64,000 nt of DNA, taken from positions 179,873,253 to 179,937,252 of the forward strand of contig OV884060.1 of assembly GCA_930367215.1 (NCBI GenBank), in the 5' to 3' direction. Numbering within the stretch: the first letter of the stretch is position 1; each line of letters starts with the position of its first letter. The translations under genes and the position numbers were made by a program. The notes under the pieces were generated by a model. That model saw only the letters and a list, made by a program, of their open reading frames with translations, searched no databases and was not told the origin of the DNA. Positions 53,580 to 64,000 of the stretch are shown piece by piece. The DNA is from Pollenia angustigena. Lineage: Eukaryota > Arthropoda > Insecta > Diptera > Polleniidae.

Positions 53580-55373
53580 TATGTTTAGCTGTGAATTGAC
53601 ACCTGTAATAACTGACTATTATTTCATATACAAAAATAAACGCAGTTTTTTATTTCCTCTTTTATGTAATTAATTTTCATTAAACTAATAAAAACCAAAA
53701 CATTTCCATTTCACTTTTATTTGCACTATTTACTTTGATTTTGCGCTTTGCTTTTGCGCAAAAACTTTTATTTCCCGTTTGGGTAAACAAAAATTTGCAC
53801 TCATACCAGTGATGCAAACTTTTTGAGAGCAAAAAGCACTTTAAAATTTAAAAAAAAGCACTATTTCGAGCAAAAAAAAAGCGTAAAAAAGCACTAAGCT
53901 ATTTTTACAATTTAATTAAACGCATAACAGGTTGCATTCCGCTGTGCCGAATATTATATAACTCCAAAATTTAAAACAAAGGCGACGGCGCACACTGGGG
54001 ATTTCGCGGAAAAAAGTCAAATTGTCAACATAGTCTTCAAGCAATATGCAGTGATATGTTGCAATTTTAGACTAAATGGTACAATCAAATCAAACAGATT
54101 AACTCCGATCTGACTGCCAGTTTTTTTTTATATCCGTCTCAAACTCAGAACTTGTGTGTTTTATCGAACCAACTTAATTTAAACCTAAGAATTTAAATAC
54201 GAATATTATTTTACTATGTGAGCTAACGTTTTTCTTTTTTTTTCTATTTAAAGTAGTATATTTCAGTATACTAAAATTGAAAAAAAAAAATCTGCAGAGA
54301 CTTAAGTTTTTTTTTTTTTTTGTATTTTTATGGACATATAACAAAAATCCCATTTTTCTCCAAACATTTGGACCTGGAATTTTTTCTTTACTTTTCCTCA
54401 GTTTGAAATCACACCGAATACATTGTCTTATATCTGTTTTAACATTATTAATCAATTTCAAGTGCCACCAGGTGCCACCTCTCAAGTTTTTGCATTACAC
54501 AGTACAACATTTTTCAGCTGATTGATTCGGGACTCAATTCTGATAAGGCTCTTTTTTTTAACATAACTCGAGAACCACTAGTCGGATTTTGCTGAAAAAA
54601 ATTTAGAAAAATCAAGAATTACAATTACTTTCATCTGTTTATATAACATTTTACATAAGCAACAGTTTCGCAGTTATAAATAAATGTATGAAGAAAAAAA
54701 ATATTTTTTGCCCAAAAAATTTAAATTTTTTATTTTTAATTCATAAAAAATCCAAAACAGTAAAAAAAAGTTTCAAGTTTTATTACTTTCCAAAAAGTCG
54801 CATAACCTATGAAAAAAATGAGACATAAATCATGAAAATCGATGAACGCGTTTCGCTTTTATTCACAATTAACTGAAGGTATGCATTTCAAAAATTTCCT
54901 CGAGATATGCACAAAATTCTTTGCAAAAACATTTATGACTTTTTTTATGATTCTTAGAATTCAAAAAAAAAAAAAGTAATAAACAAAAGGTTATTTGATT
55001 TTTATGATTGCGGTAGCAAAGTAATAAGCGGTAATAAATGTGCGTGGAAAATTGAAAGGAAAAAAGGTAAGTGCACTTTTTTAATTATTTGGGTTTTTTT
55101 CGTTGGCTACCTGCATGATTTTTTTACACAAATTGCACCCACATTTATGAGTGGTCATGTTTTAGAACGTTTCGAAAAATTTTAAACGCACACGAAACAG
55201 GTATATAGACTCCCTTAAAAGATGCGCGAATTCATAAGTACCTTTCAGTAAAATGTTGAAACTTAAGTAGTATTTATAGGTGTTCACTGATCGATTTTTG
55301 TCATTCAACAAGTGCTGGCGAACGCGAAATTATTTAATTATAACTGAAACTAAGGACCAAGAGTTTTACGGCA

Positions 55374-57234
55374 ATGGAAAGTTTTTCTATTTCTCATGGG
55401 GTTTTATGCTCGAAGCTTCTGGAATTTGACAAAGACAGAACAAAATTAAAACAGTTTTTGCAACAATTGCACGTTGGCTTAAACGATACTAGAGCATGTG
55501 AAATTTTGGATACAATATATAAACACTTTTACTATAACTTCAAACAAAGATGGCAGGATTCTAACCGTACGAAGTCGCGATTTGAAAAAAAGAATGTAAA
55601 TTGGCTTGAAGGCACATTTACAATTAAGTTTACTGAGGCTGAATGTTCTACCAGTTCTGCACTTGGTCGGCCCCGCAAATCGTTTGAGGAGTGCTGTGAT
55701 CGCGCCAAACGATACAAAAGGGATGAAGTACGTTCTATGTTCCCACAAGAAGTAATTGATTTTTCTTCTAATATTTCAAAAACCAACCACAAAATTTGTA
55801 CATTAAAAACTTTGGGGATGTTTACAAAGCTTGAACTTACAAAAGAAAAATACAAGTATCTAATGCATTGGTTACAAAATGAAGGATATAACATACTCGT
55901 ACCATACAAACAACTCACGAAAGAAAAAACTAACAGTTATCCTCTAGAAATTTCTATCACTGAAAGTTCAGGCAGTGTACCTCTGCAAAATCTGTTGGAT
56001 CATACTGCTAAAAGAGTCCTAGAGACCAAATCAGTAAAGGAAATAAATAATATTGAAAGCGGAAATCTAACAATGTACTATAAATGGGGATGTGATGGGG
56101 CATCTGGTCAAAGCGAATACCAACAGAGGTTTTCAGATGATCAAATTTCTGACTCTCATTTATATATGACATCAGTTGTACCACTAAAATTATCATTGAG
56201 TGATGACATAAATAAATTAGTATGGAACAACAATAAACCTTCTTCCACACAATATTGTAGAACACTACAGTTTGCGTACGTTAAAGAGACACCTCAAGTT
56301 ATACGAGAAGAAAAGAAAAGAGTCGATGAGGAGATATCTCAACTAAAAGAATTTGAGTTAACAGTAAATAATCGTAACTTTAAAGTTAAACATGAATTAT
56401 ATTTTACAATGATTGACGGCAAGACAGCACAATCAGTAACAGAGACACCGGCAGCATCTTCTTGTTTTATTTGTGGAGCAACAACATCCAAGATGAATAA
56501 AATCGAAGAAGTTCAAGCTATGCCCGTAAATGAACAAGCACTGCAATTTGGTATGTCACCACTTCATGCGCGTATTAAGCTGATGGAGTGTCTTTTGCAT
56601 GTAGCTTACAATCTTGAATTTAAACGTGGAAGAGTCGACTCAAATACTCGTCCGATAAGAGAAGCCCGAAAATGTTTGATAAAGCGTGAAATTAAAGAGA
56701 AAATTGGAATACAGGTTGATACTGTTAAACAAGGCTCTGGTACGACAAATTCAGGAAATACGTTACGAAGATTCTTTGCTAATCCTGCTTTAATTTCCGA
56801 AATCACGGGTCTAGATGAAGACATAATCAAGAGGTTTTCAACAATTCTCGAAGCTATAACCATTACCGAGGCACTAGATCCGAAAAAAATTTGGTGATTT
56901 TTGTCTGGAGACGGCAAAAAAGTTTGTTGCACTGTACGAGTGGTACAATATGCCACCAACACTCCACAAAATTCTGATTCATGGAAAATATATAATTGAA
57001 AAGTGTATTTTTCCTGTAGGCTTATTATCCGAAGAAGCTCAGGAAAGTCGTAACAAAGACTATAAAAAATATCGCCTTAGACACTCCAGAAAATGCAGTC
57101 GAATTGCCACGAACGAAGATATTATGCACCGAATGATAGTAACATCAGATCCCATGATCTCACACTTGACTCCTTCATTTAGCCAGAAAAAGCATAGTGA
57201 TATAAGCGACGAAGTTAAGGCTCTTTTAGAATAA
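55374..57234 (+). pseudogene. Transib transposase (RAG1-related), one-base frameshift
   Basis: An open frame of 507 codons runs from 55374 to 56897, then a second frame to the stop at 57232-57234. A single extra base in the A7 run at 56883-56889 separates them. The total would be about 620 residues, normal for the family. First catalytic Asp: D241 in YYKWGCDGASGQ. Second: D348 in FTMIDGKTAQ. The Glu lies in LLSEEAQESRNKD in the second frame. Zinc ligands known from RAG1 have counterparts: CFIC (364/367) and H-x4-H in LHKILIH. GMSPLHARIKLMEC and NTLRRFFANP are further family blocks. A GT-AG intron in the 1.4-kb leader (donor near 55066) is possible. The shift may be a sequencing error in a homopolymer. 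Confidence 0.9.
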
Positions 57235-57235
57235 T

Positions 57236-57567
57236 AAATTAAAAAGTAGATTTAAAATAAATAATAAATTAAAAATATCATTTAAATTTTTTGTTAGTTA
57301 GGGCTTTTTACATTGTAGGTAACGATATACATTTGTCTAACTTTCTTTATTTTGATTACTTTTGTATATAACTATATAAATAAAACTAAGTTTGTGATGA
57401 AATTAAAAATAGATTTAAAATAAATAATGAATTAAAAAAATCATTTACATTTTTTTTGTTAGTTAGGGCTTTTTACATTGTAGGTAACGATATATATTTC
57501 TCTAACTTTCTTTATTTTGATTACTTTTGTGTATTACTATATAAATAAAACTAAATTTGTAATGAAA
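57236..57567 (+). repeat. tandem duplication in the Transib 3' region
   Basis: A unit of about 165 bases (GTTAGTTAGGGCTTTTTACA, TTGTAGGTAACGATATA, CTATATAAATAAAACTAA) occurs twice in a row right after the transposase stop, with about 10% differences. Confidence 0.8.
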
Positions 57568-58244
57568 TCATTATATTTTTTGAAAAATATACTTTTTTCC
57601 TCACCTCCATACAAAAATCCCCAGTGTGCGGCGTTGATGTGGACCATTTTCATTTAAGATTAAATCATAAATATATTTACATTTGTATATAAATATTTTT
57701 AAATCTTTAATAAAAATAATATCATCGAAAGCATTTGGATCATCATCAGCTGAGTTTGAATTGGCCATAAAACAGTTTTAAAGTAATACAAAAGCGCATG
57801 AAAAATGGCAGGTTACACAACGTTCGTTATAAAAGCAATTACTGTCAGCTGTTTTTAATTTATTTAACACTTTGCTAATACCAAGCTACGGCTCTTTTTT
57901 TGTTTTTAAAGTCTTTTCGTTTTTTTGTTCGGTTTCCGACTGCATTGTTTTAAACAATTCCTTATATTTTCTAAGCCATTTTCTATTTTTGAAACAGTAT
58001 CTACATCTTTCAAAAAATGTTTACCAAAATACATTGTTTTTATTACGATTACTAAATATGTATGTTGTCAACGCTAAAAAGTGCAACGTTTCATTCTTTT
58101 AAAAAGGCACTTGAGAAATTGTTAAAAGCACTATAAATACCCGCTTTTCAAAAACGGGTGTTTAACAAAATTTCGGGTATTGCATAAACAAAAAAGCACC
58201 AAAAAATACCCGAAAGGCACCAAAATGGCAACGCTGACTCATAC

Positions 58245-58555
58245 ATTCTCTATTTAACAAAAAATTAACACCACTTTTTGCATAAGCTCTCTGCTCATCT
58301 TCATTACAACGCGACTCTCTTAAATAACACAAGCAGCATTGCAACAGAGACTGCGCTGCTTAATAGCCCTGCTTTATATGAACAAAATTTTCAACACATT
58401 TTTTTTTTTGTAACAAGAATTACCCGCTCCGTTTTTTTGACCCTTAAAAATGTGTGTGGTATTTTTTTTAGAATCTTAATCTTTAACAGACTATAAGCTT
58501 AACCATATAAGGTATATATCTTGAAATGTTGGTGGCCATTATCTGCTACTCTTAA
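58245..58555. other. non-coding stretch
   Basis: No gene or element is recognised between the hAT MITE and the next dispersed repeat. Confidence 0.4.
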
Positions 58556-59103
58556 TGCTGGCTGGCTGTCCATGTAACCTTGTGCGCAAAGTACAGGTCG
58601 CAATTTTTAAGATAATTTGATCAAATTTGCGACATAGGTCCTTATTGGCACAAGGACCAAGCCTATTGAAAATGTAGGACCACGAGGGAAGATAGGGGGA
58701 AATTTCTTCCTCTCAGAAACTATCAAACCGATTTTAATGAAATTTAAAACATACATAGAACCATATCTTTATGGACACAAAAGGGATGCATTTTTTAAAA
58801 AATAGGACCACGAGGGGAGATAGGGCCAATTTCTGCCTCTCAAACCGATTTTAATGAAATTCAAAACATAGATAGATCAATATCTATATGGACACATAAG
58901 CTATACAGTTTTTCAAAAATAGGACCACAAGGGGAGGTAGGGGTAATTTCTGCCTCTCACAAACTTTTAAACCGATTTTAATGACTTTTATAAACATAGA
59001 TAAATCCATATTTATATGGGCACACAAGCATGATGTGTTTTTAAATACTGTGGTGTAGGGTATCATATGGTCGGGCTTGACCAACTATACTTTCTTACTT
59101 GTT
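58556..59103 (-). repeat. dispersed repeat, ACAAGTAAGAAAGTATAG family
   Basis: It has the same order as 52496-52977: GGCTGGCTGTCCATGTAACC, GCGCAAAGTACAGGTCGCAA, three tandem-like blocks with CTCAAACCGATTTTAATGAA, and the end GGTGTAGGGTATCATATGG, TCGGGCTTGACCA and ACTTTCTTACTTGTT. Confidence 0.7.
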
Positions 59104-59194
59104 TTTAAAAGCAACATATTTCAATAATTACCTTCATACATTTAAAATTACTCTACTTGAGTTTAGTTAATTTTTACTTTGAATTCAAATTCAA

Positions 59195-59272
59195 TATGCG
59201 TATCGATACCGGCAATATTTTATTTTGAGTATCAGTATCGTATCGGCAAAAAGCCGTATCGTTTCATTCCTA
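59195..59272. mobile_element. right-end fragment of the TATCGATA hAT family
   Basis: TATCGATA at 59201-59208, two more GTATCG motifs and the end GTATCGTTTCATTCCTA match the right end of 37661-40885. The left end is missing. Confidence 0.6.
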
Positions 59273-60305
59273 AAAAATATCTTTCCAAATTTTAAACTTT
59301 TTAAATTTAGTTCTTAAATTCGAATTTAAATAAAATTTTCTATTACACAACAAAAAAAAAATGCTTCTTAACTTTATTCTATTAAAAAAAACAAGACTCA
59401 CTGTCGCGTGATATAATTAATGAAATATGAATTTTATTTAAATAAAACGCGAGGTTGAATTTGTTTAAGATGATCGATGTTTATTTCTTACTAGTTCAAT
59501 AGCAACTGACTTAAAATTGTAACAACTAATGTTCGCCTAATGGTCAAAAATCGACCATACATTTTCATGTTCATAAGAAGAAAACATGGTACATCTATGC
59601 ATATATGAATTTACATGTTTCGTTCATTTTTTCCGTCTTAGTGGATCGATTTGGCGAGGGATCAACCTCCGTTTCATATTTTAACTTCCACGAGAGTTTA
59701 TTTTATTTTATAAGTTTAATATCATCAGAATTGATAAAACAAAAAAGTATCAAAAAATCTCCTTAATAGATTGTCAATCAGGACATTGCAAATTTAATTT
59801 TATTTTTTAATGTCTAATATTAACGAAAATTAATCAATGTACCAGATGTTGAACGAAAAAGTACCAAAAAGCTCCCCTTACATGTTCTTATTCCCCCAGG
59901 ACCATGCATTTTAAATTTTATCCTTATACGTCGAATATTAACAAAAATTCAAAACACTCTATTTTTTTATTATTTGATAATTGAAAAAACAAATTTTTTG
60001 TATTTGTGTTAGTAGCAAATTTGAACGCTTATAACTCTGAAATTATTAAACAGATTTTAATAAAATATATATTGTGCACTTCTGTAAGAAAATATCTTTC
60101 AAATGGTGTATATTTTGTTCAAATCGGTTGACATACAGAGGAGGAAAGTGTTCTTAACTGTTTTGCCTTAGCCGATTTATATATACCTAGATGTTAATTT
60201 GAAGCGCAGAAGAATTCAAAATACATAGGTATTTAACTAAATATGCGGCCCGTTATAAAATAACAACAAAAAAAAATACTTAAAAATGCAATTGTTATGT
60301 ACTTA
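59273..60305. other. non-coding stretch
   Basis: AGTATCAAAAAATCTCC and AAGTACCAAAAAGCTCCCC (59745 and 59870) are loosely repeated words. No gene is recognised. Confidence 0.4.
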
Positions 60306-61239
60306 CACATAGTGACTAAAGTTTAAATACACCCTTAATATTTGAAGTTTTTGGAGAACTAAAGTTTTTCCGAAAATTTGTGGTATGCAGTTTTGTTTCC
60401 CTTCATTGATGATATAAAATTAAGAAAAAAAATATTGATTTAATTGAAAACATAACGCTAATTTAAAAAAAAACAAAAAAATGACGATTGAATCCATCTT
60501 AAGCCTTCTACTTTTCTCACTTATTAGTTGTTTTTCCCGTGGAATCCTGCGGTTACATCCCCTATTCCGTAATGCTTTTTGAACTGATTTTGGATGAGCA
60601 TGTTTATTCAAAGAATTAGCCATATCATTCGCTATTTTGGTTGCGCTTACTCAGTGATTTTTCTTCACTTATCGTGAGCCATGGCTAGAATCCCGATTAG
60701 AAAGTGTTTTTTGTTGCCCGCTTCTAGCCATATTTTCAATTCAAAATGTTTGTTTATAATTTCAAACGCTGTTCTGGACGATGAAAAATAGTTAATTCAA
60801 CAATTTTCCTATTTCTCGATAGGATTTTCCCTCTTAAAAAATTTTAATTATGAAATTTCTTACGCCGAAATCTATCTATTTTCCTTTATACATATTCTGC
60901 GCAAAATTTTACAATTATTCAACAAAAAATTACTAACAGCAACAATTGGAAGATGAATAATAAATTTGACATCAAAAAAAGTAATAATAACGGGAACATA
61001 AAAGGAAGAAATGGTATTTAATTCGATAAACTTCAATGTGTATTTAAACTTTTGTCCTCGTTATTTTTTTGTTTTTTTTTAAATTACCGTTATGTATTCA
61101 ATTAAATCAATATTTTTTTTCTTAATTTTATATCATCAATGAAGGGAAACAAAACTGCATACCACAAATTTTCGGAAAAACTTTAGTTTTCCAAAAACTT
61201 CAAATATTAAGGGTGTATTTAAACTTTAGTCACTATGTG
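60306..61239. mobile_element. Tc1-like deletion derivative with long inverted ends
   Basis: The ends CACATAGTGACTAAAGTTTA and the inverse TAAACTTTAGTCACTATGTG are part of about 165-bp inverted arms (60306-60465, 61068-61239). TA is duplicated at 60304-60305 and 61240-61241. It contains the N-terminal half of a transposase on the minus strand and then a deletion to the other arm. Confidence 0.85.
60440..60850 (-). pseudogene. Tc1-like transposase, N-terminal half
   Basis: On the minus strand EGKSYREIGKLLN (helix-turn-helix start), IENMARSGQQKTLSNRDSS (GRPR-like linker region, altered), VSATKIANDM and NRRIPREKQLISEKSRRLKMD follow the normal order of Tc1-type proteins. Several stops interrupt it, and the catalytic DDE part is absent. 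Confidence 0.75.
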
Positions 61240-61241
61240 TA

Positions 61242-61993
61242 GGTTTTAAATTACTTTCCAATAATTAAAAAAAATGATCAAGTGAGAATACGACACAAAG
61301 AAAATAATAAAGAATTTGCAAAACCAATACATATTATTGTTGAAATTAGTAAAAATAAAATTAGGATGCTCACAGTTTAATTAAACAAAATTTTAATTAA
61401 AACAAATCAGAAAATTAAATTAATAAATTAAACATAAGGCGTTGGTTGCGATCTTATCCGACACTCACCTTGATTTACAGCACGAACCGATATTACGCTT
61501 CTTCTTGACTTTATTTTCTTAACTTTTTAGCTTTTCTTAATCACATCACAATTTCACTATGATTAAAAGTGTCTCTTCACTGACGCTTTCAAAAGCAACA
61601 AATAAACAAAACAACAAAAGAAATAAAAAAGCCAATAATTCTTTTACTTCTTACACATCTTTACTTTTTTAACTTAAAAAACCTTTTTTCCCTTTCTCAC
61701 TTTTATGCATACCAATTGATTAGATTTTAACTTGATTTTTTTTACACAAACTAGATTTTACACCAAAATTATAATTAAATAGACTGCCAAATAAATTGCA
61801 TCACCAAATAATGTCGTCAGTATATACATAAATGCACCCACCATACCCCTCAGCCAAATTTAACATTGAAAATAAACTTGATTTTTTAATTCGTGCAAGT
61901 ATCAAGTCAGTCTTTATACAAATTTACCATCTTTTTCTATTTATGTGTAATAAACATACACACGAACAGAAAATGTCTCCCTATTGTGTTTGC
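61242..61993. other. non-coding stretch
   Basis: No gene is recognised. The segment at 61440-61520 is less AT-rich (GGCGTTGGTTGCGATC, CACGAACCGATATTACG) but carries no motif I can name. Confidence 0.4.
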
Positions 61994-62680
61994 CGATTAA
62001 CTTGAGGGTTACACGATCAAGTTTTGGCTATCAAGTTTTAATACACTCACACTTTTTTACCAATACACTCATACTTTTAAAAATTGATACGAACTTGCCT
62101 CTAAAATTCTCTTGCCAGTGAGTGTATCAATTATCGTTCAAGAAAACATCTTATTACAAATCTTTTGAAGTTGTTTTTGTTTTTTTTTCACAAATATTTT
62201 GCCGGCAAAAGCTGAAGTTCTTATTTTTACAAATTGTTGCGGGAATTTTAAAATTTTAACTAAAAACCTAAAAAATAGTGAAATATGTTTATTAATAAAA
62301 TTTATTTATAAAATTAATAAGCAAAATGATGTTCTGCGATTCATAGAGCTGTACAGAAGCCATGAAATTTTATGAATCTTTCATCAAATAGGCGAAATGA
62401 TTTGAAAATAAAAGCCTACGAGTCTATAGCTTCTGAAACAAAAATGCCAGTGGAAGAAGTAAAGAAAAAAATAAAGTCCCTTCGAACAGCCTACAGTGCA
62501 GAAAAATCAAAAGTGGAAAATAGCAAAACATTTTGAGTTGTTTTCTCGGCGACGACATCTTGAAAAAGTAAATTGCTTTCAACTTGCGTGCAGCCTACGT
62601 CACAGCTGTCAACTTTTGCATATTTTGACAATCAGTATATGTAAAAGACTATCAAGAAAATCTTGATCGTGTGGCTGCAC
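61994..62680. mobile_element. PIF-type element with MADF coding remnant
   Basis: GGTTACACGATCAAGTTTTG and GCTATCAAG at the left mirror GACTATCAAGAAAATCTTG and ATCGTGTGGCTGC at the right. It is the same family as 51411-51975. A MADF-like coding piece lies inside. Confidence 0.6.
62324..62535 (+). pseudogene. MADF/Myb-SANT-like domain remnant
   Basis: NDVLRFIELYRSHEIL is followed, after loss of one base at about 62374, by NLSSNRRNDLKIKAYESIAS, ETKMPVEEVKKKIKSLRTAY and SAEKSKVENSKTF, then a stop. Leu-Tyr-Arg, Trp-equivalent position, and VKKKIKxLRTxY are MADF hallmarks. Such domains occur in host transcription factors and in PIF/Harbinger second genes. The surrounding inverted ends favour the latter. 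Confidence 0.65.
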
Positions 62681-63602
62681 TGTAAAGCAATAACAACAAT
62701 AATATTCAACATTGAACAAAAATGTTTATACGCATGTTTGCTTGTATTAAAAATAACCACCACCCAACAACTTGCAGTGACCATCTCAATTATTGACACA
62801 CAGCCGCACTAATCGAAATTCAGACAAACAGACACAGTGTAATACAATCGCGTGGCTACTTTAACAAGCAACTCGTGGCAGAGCCTTCGCTAAGTTAAAG
62901 AAAAAACAGACAAACATTTAGGCATCCATTAAAAACTTCACACAATTACTTGGCAGAATTTTTCAATTGGCAATTAAAGCTTCAATTTGGTTTTTTTTCG
63001 CAGATATTTTTACATAATTATAATACCAACACTTTATTTAATTCGATATTTATAAAATTTTTATTAACAAATTCCACTTGCAAATAGCAATTCTTAATTT
63101 TAATTAATATTACAAAACTATCACTGATTTATTGCAACTACACTTTTAACAAACGACGACAACTGAGTGAAAAGGAAGAGAAGAGAATGTAACCTGACAT
63201 CCGAGAAAATATAGAGATGCCAGATGATGAATTTTAGCGGAAGAAATCAATGTTATGGCCGTTTTGTAGATTTTTAGTAGAGACTTAAACCAAAGTTTTT
63301 TACGATAAGTTCTTAAAAAAACTGGTAAAAGTACAGGTAATATTATTTTGATGATTTCATAAATTCGCCTTGCACTTAAATATATGTATATATATATACC
63401 AGTAGCTCGTTTCTGTATATCTCGCATCGTAAAATTTCTTACATGAAGTGTGAAACAAAAAATTCCATCGTTTCTCGATTTATGAGATAAAAGTGTTTCT
63501 GTATTTGAATGCGAAAACAGACACAACAAATTCTGTTTATACTGGAATATTTCCAGTCAAATAAAAGCGAAACGTCAACAAAAGAAATAAATATAATAAA
63601 AG
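62681..63602. other. non-coding stretch with a P-like right end
   Basis: The sequence ending at 63372 reads in reverse CAAGGCGAATTTATGAAATC, a P-like end without a visible partner. A CA/AT microsatellite-like TATATGTATATATATA lies near 63381. No gene is supported. Confidence 0.45.
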
Positions 63603-64000
63603 CAGGGCTGCCAGATTTGACGAGTTATCGGCATCTTGACGATTTTTTGTTCCGATATTAACAAAGTGACGTTTTGATGATTTTTGCTAAAAAAGTGACG
63701 AAAGCAAAAGCAAAATCAAAATCAAAAATATTTTATAATTTTGTTGTTACTTTCTATAGAAATTCATCTTGAATTTTTAAATTTCAAACACTTCTAGTTT
63801 GTGGCGTTGAAAATTGAAAAAAAAAAAAAAAATAATATGAATGTCTGTAGAAAGCAACAACAAATTTATAAAATATTTTTGATTTTGTTTTTGCTTTTAA
63901 TGAAATTGTTGGCGTTGGGTTTTACACTTAGTCTTCGAAATAAGATAATTGTAAATATTTTTATATGTTTGTTTATTAGAAAAAAAGATATCTTTAGAAA
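63603..64000. mobile_element. left part of a hAT element running out of the window
   Basis: It starts CAGGGCTGCCAGATTTGACG, a hAT-like end, and has TGACGATTTTTT-like motifs repeated in both of its first 100 bases, similar to the GCCGATTTTTT array at 46965. The right end lies beyond the window. Confidence 0.5.

Larger units (their letters stand above)
53991..57628 (+). mobile_element. Transib transposon, nearly intact
   Basis: Perfect 14-base inverted ends CACACTGGGGATTT and AAATCCCCAGTGTG enclose 3638 bp. A perfect 5-bp duplication CGGCG lies at 53986-53990 and 57629-57633. Transib elements are known for CAC-starting, RSS-heptamer-like ends and 5-bp GC-rich CGNCG targets. The sister hAT MITE at 10801-11940 has a single CGGCG in the same context, which is the unoccupied site. 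Confidence 0.93.
53817..58236. mobile_element. hAT-type MITE, AAAGCACT family, split by Transib
   Basis: The left end is CAGTGATGCAAACTTTTTG. The right end reads in reverse CAGCGTTGCCATTTTGGTGC. A perfect 8-bp duplication ACTCATAC lies at 53809-53816 and 58237-58244. AAAAGCACT repeats sit inside the left end. Without the 3.6-kb insert it is a relative of 10801-11940. Confidence 0.82.

Noticed and set aside
55479..55918. Long minus-strand frames within the Transib gene
   Set aside because: They are shadows of the transposase on the opposite strand.
63146..63529. 127-codon minus-strand frame
   Set aside because: It covers a TATATG microsatellite and a P-like end, so it is unlikely to be a gene.

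Overview
The window is eukaryotic, AT-rich and packed with transposons. It reads as a higher-fly (calyptrate-like, blowfly or housefly type) genome. The evidence is spliced host genes with GT-AG introns bloated to about 8 kb by transposons, many dipteran-type DNA transposons and MITEs (hAT, Tc1/mariner/pogo, PIF/Harbinger, Transib, P-like), mini-me-like dispersed repeats, and fragments of non-LTR and Penelope-like retroelements. No CRISPR array, operon or prokaryotic gene is visible. The species cannot be named from the sequence alone.

Two host genes are supported, both on the + strand. Gene 1 has six coding exons between 13538 and 27030. They join without a frame break into a 350-residue leucine-rich-repeat membrane protein with a signal peptide, about five LRRs, a cysteine-containing C-terminal cap, one membrane segment split by the last intron, and a short basic tail. 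It resembles Drosophila lapsyn in length and layout, but that name is only a guess. Gene 2 has three coding exons between 34071 and 43046. They join into a 216-residue secreted protein with five cysteines and a basic tail containing Gly-Lys-Arg. I do not recognise it.

Layout: 1-9800 is old repeats, hairpin MITEs and an antisense hAT transposase remnant. 9842-13173 is a P-element-like insertion that itself carries four nested insertions or inverted blocks. 13538-27030 is gene 1, whose 8.1 kb fourth intron holds a four-level transposon nest (19020-21871), another hAT (23085-24664) and a non-LTR remnant. 28041-30572 is a degenerate non-LTR retrotransposon. 31490-33660 is a MITE, a mini-me-like repeat and a TA-flanked MITE. 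34071-43046 is gene 2, whose 8.2 kb second intron holds a pogo-type element, a tRNA/SINE-bearing MITE and a hAT with TATCGATA arrays. 43225-50704 is a two-gene PIF/Harbinger element blown apart by a Penelope-like element, a palindromic block, a non-LTR fragment, a hAT end and a pogo-type MITE. 53817-58236 is a hAT-type MITE interrupted by an almost intact Transib element (53991-57628), whose transposase belongs to the RAG1 ancestor family. 58556-64000 is more repeats, a Tc1-like deletion derivative, a MADF-bearing PIF-type element and the start of a further hAT.

The two best signals for a second look are the Transib copy, which has an RSS-like end, a CGGCG duplication and a matching empty site elsewhere in the window, and the rule that each hAT family here has its own subterminal short-repeat array, one of which is the DREF-type TATCGATA motif.
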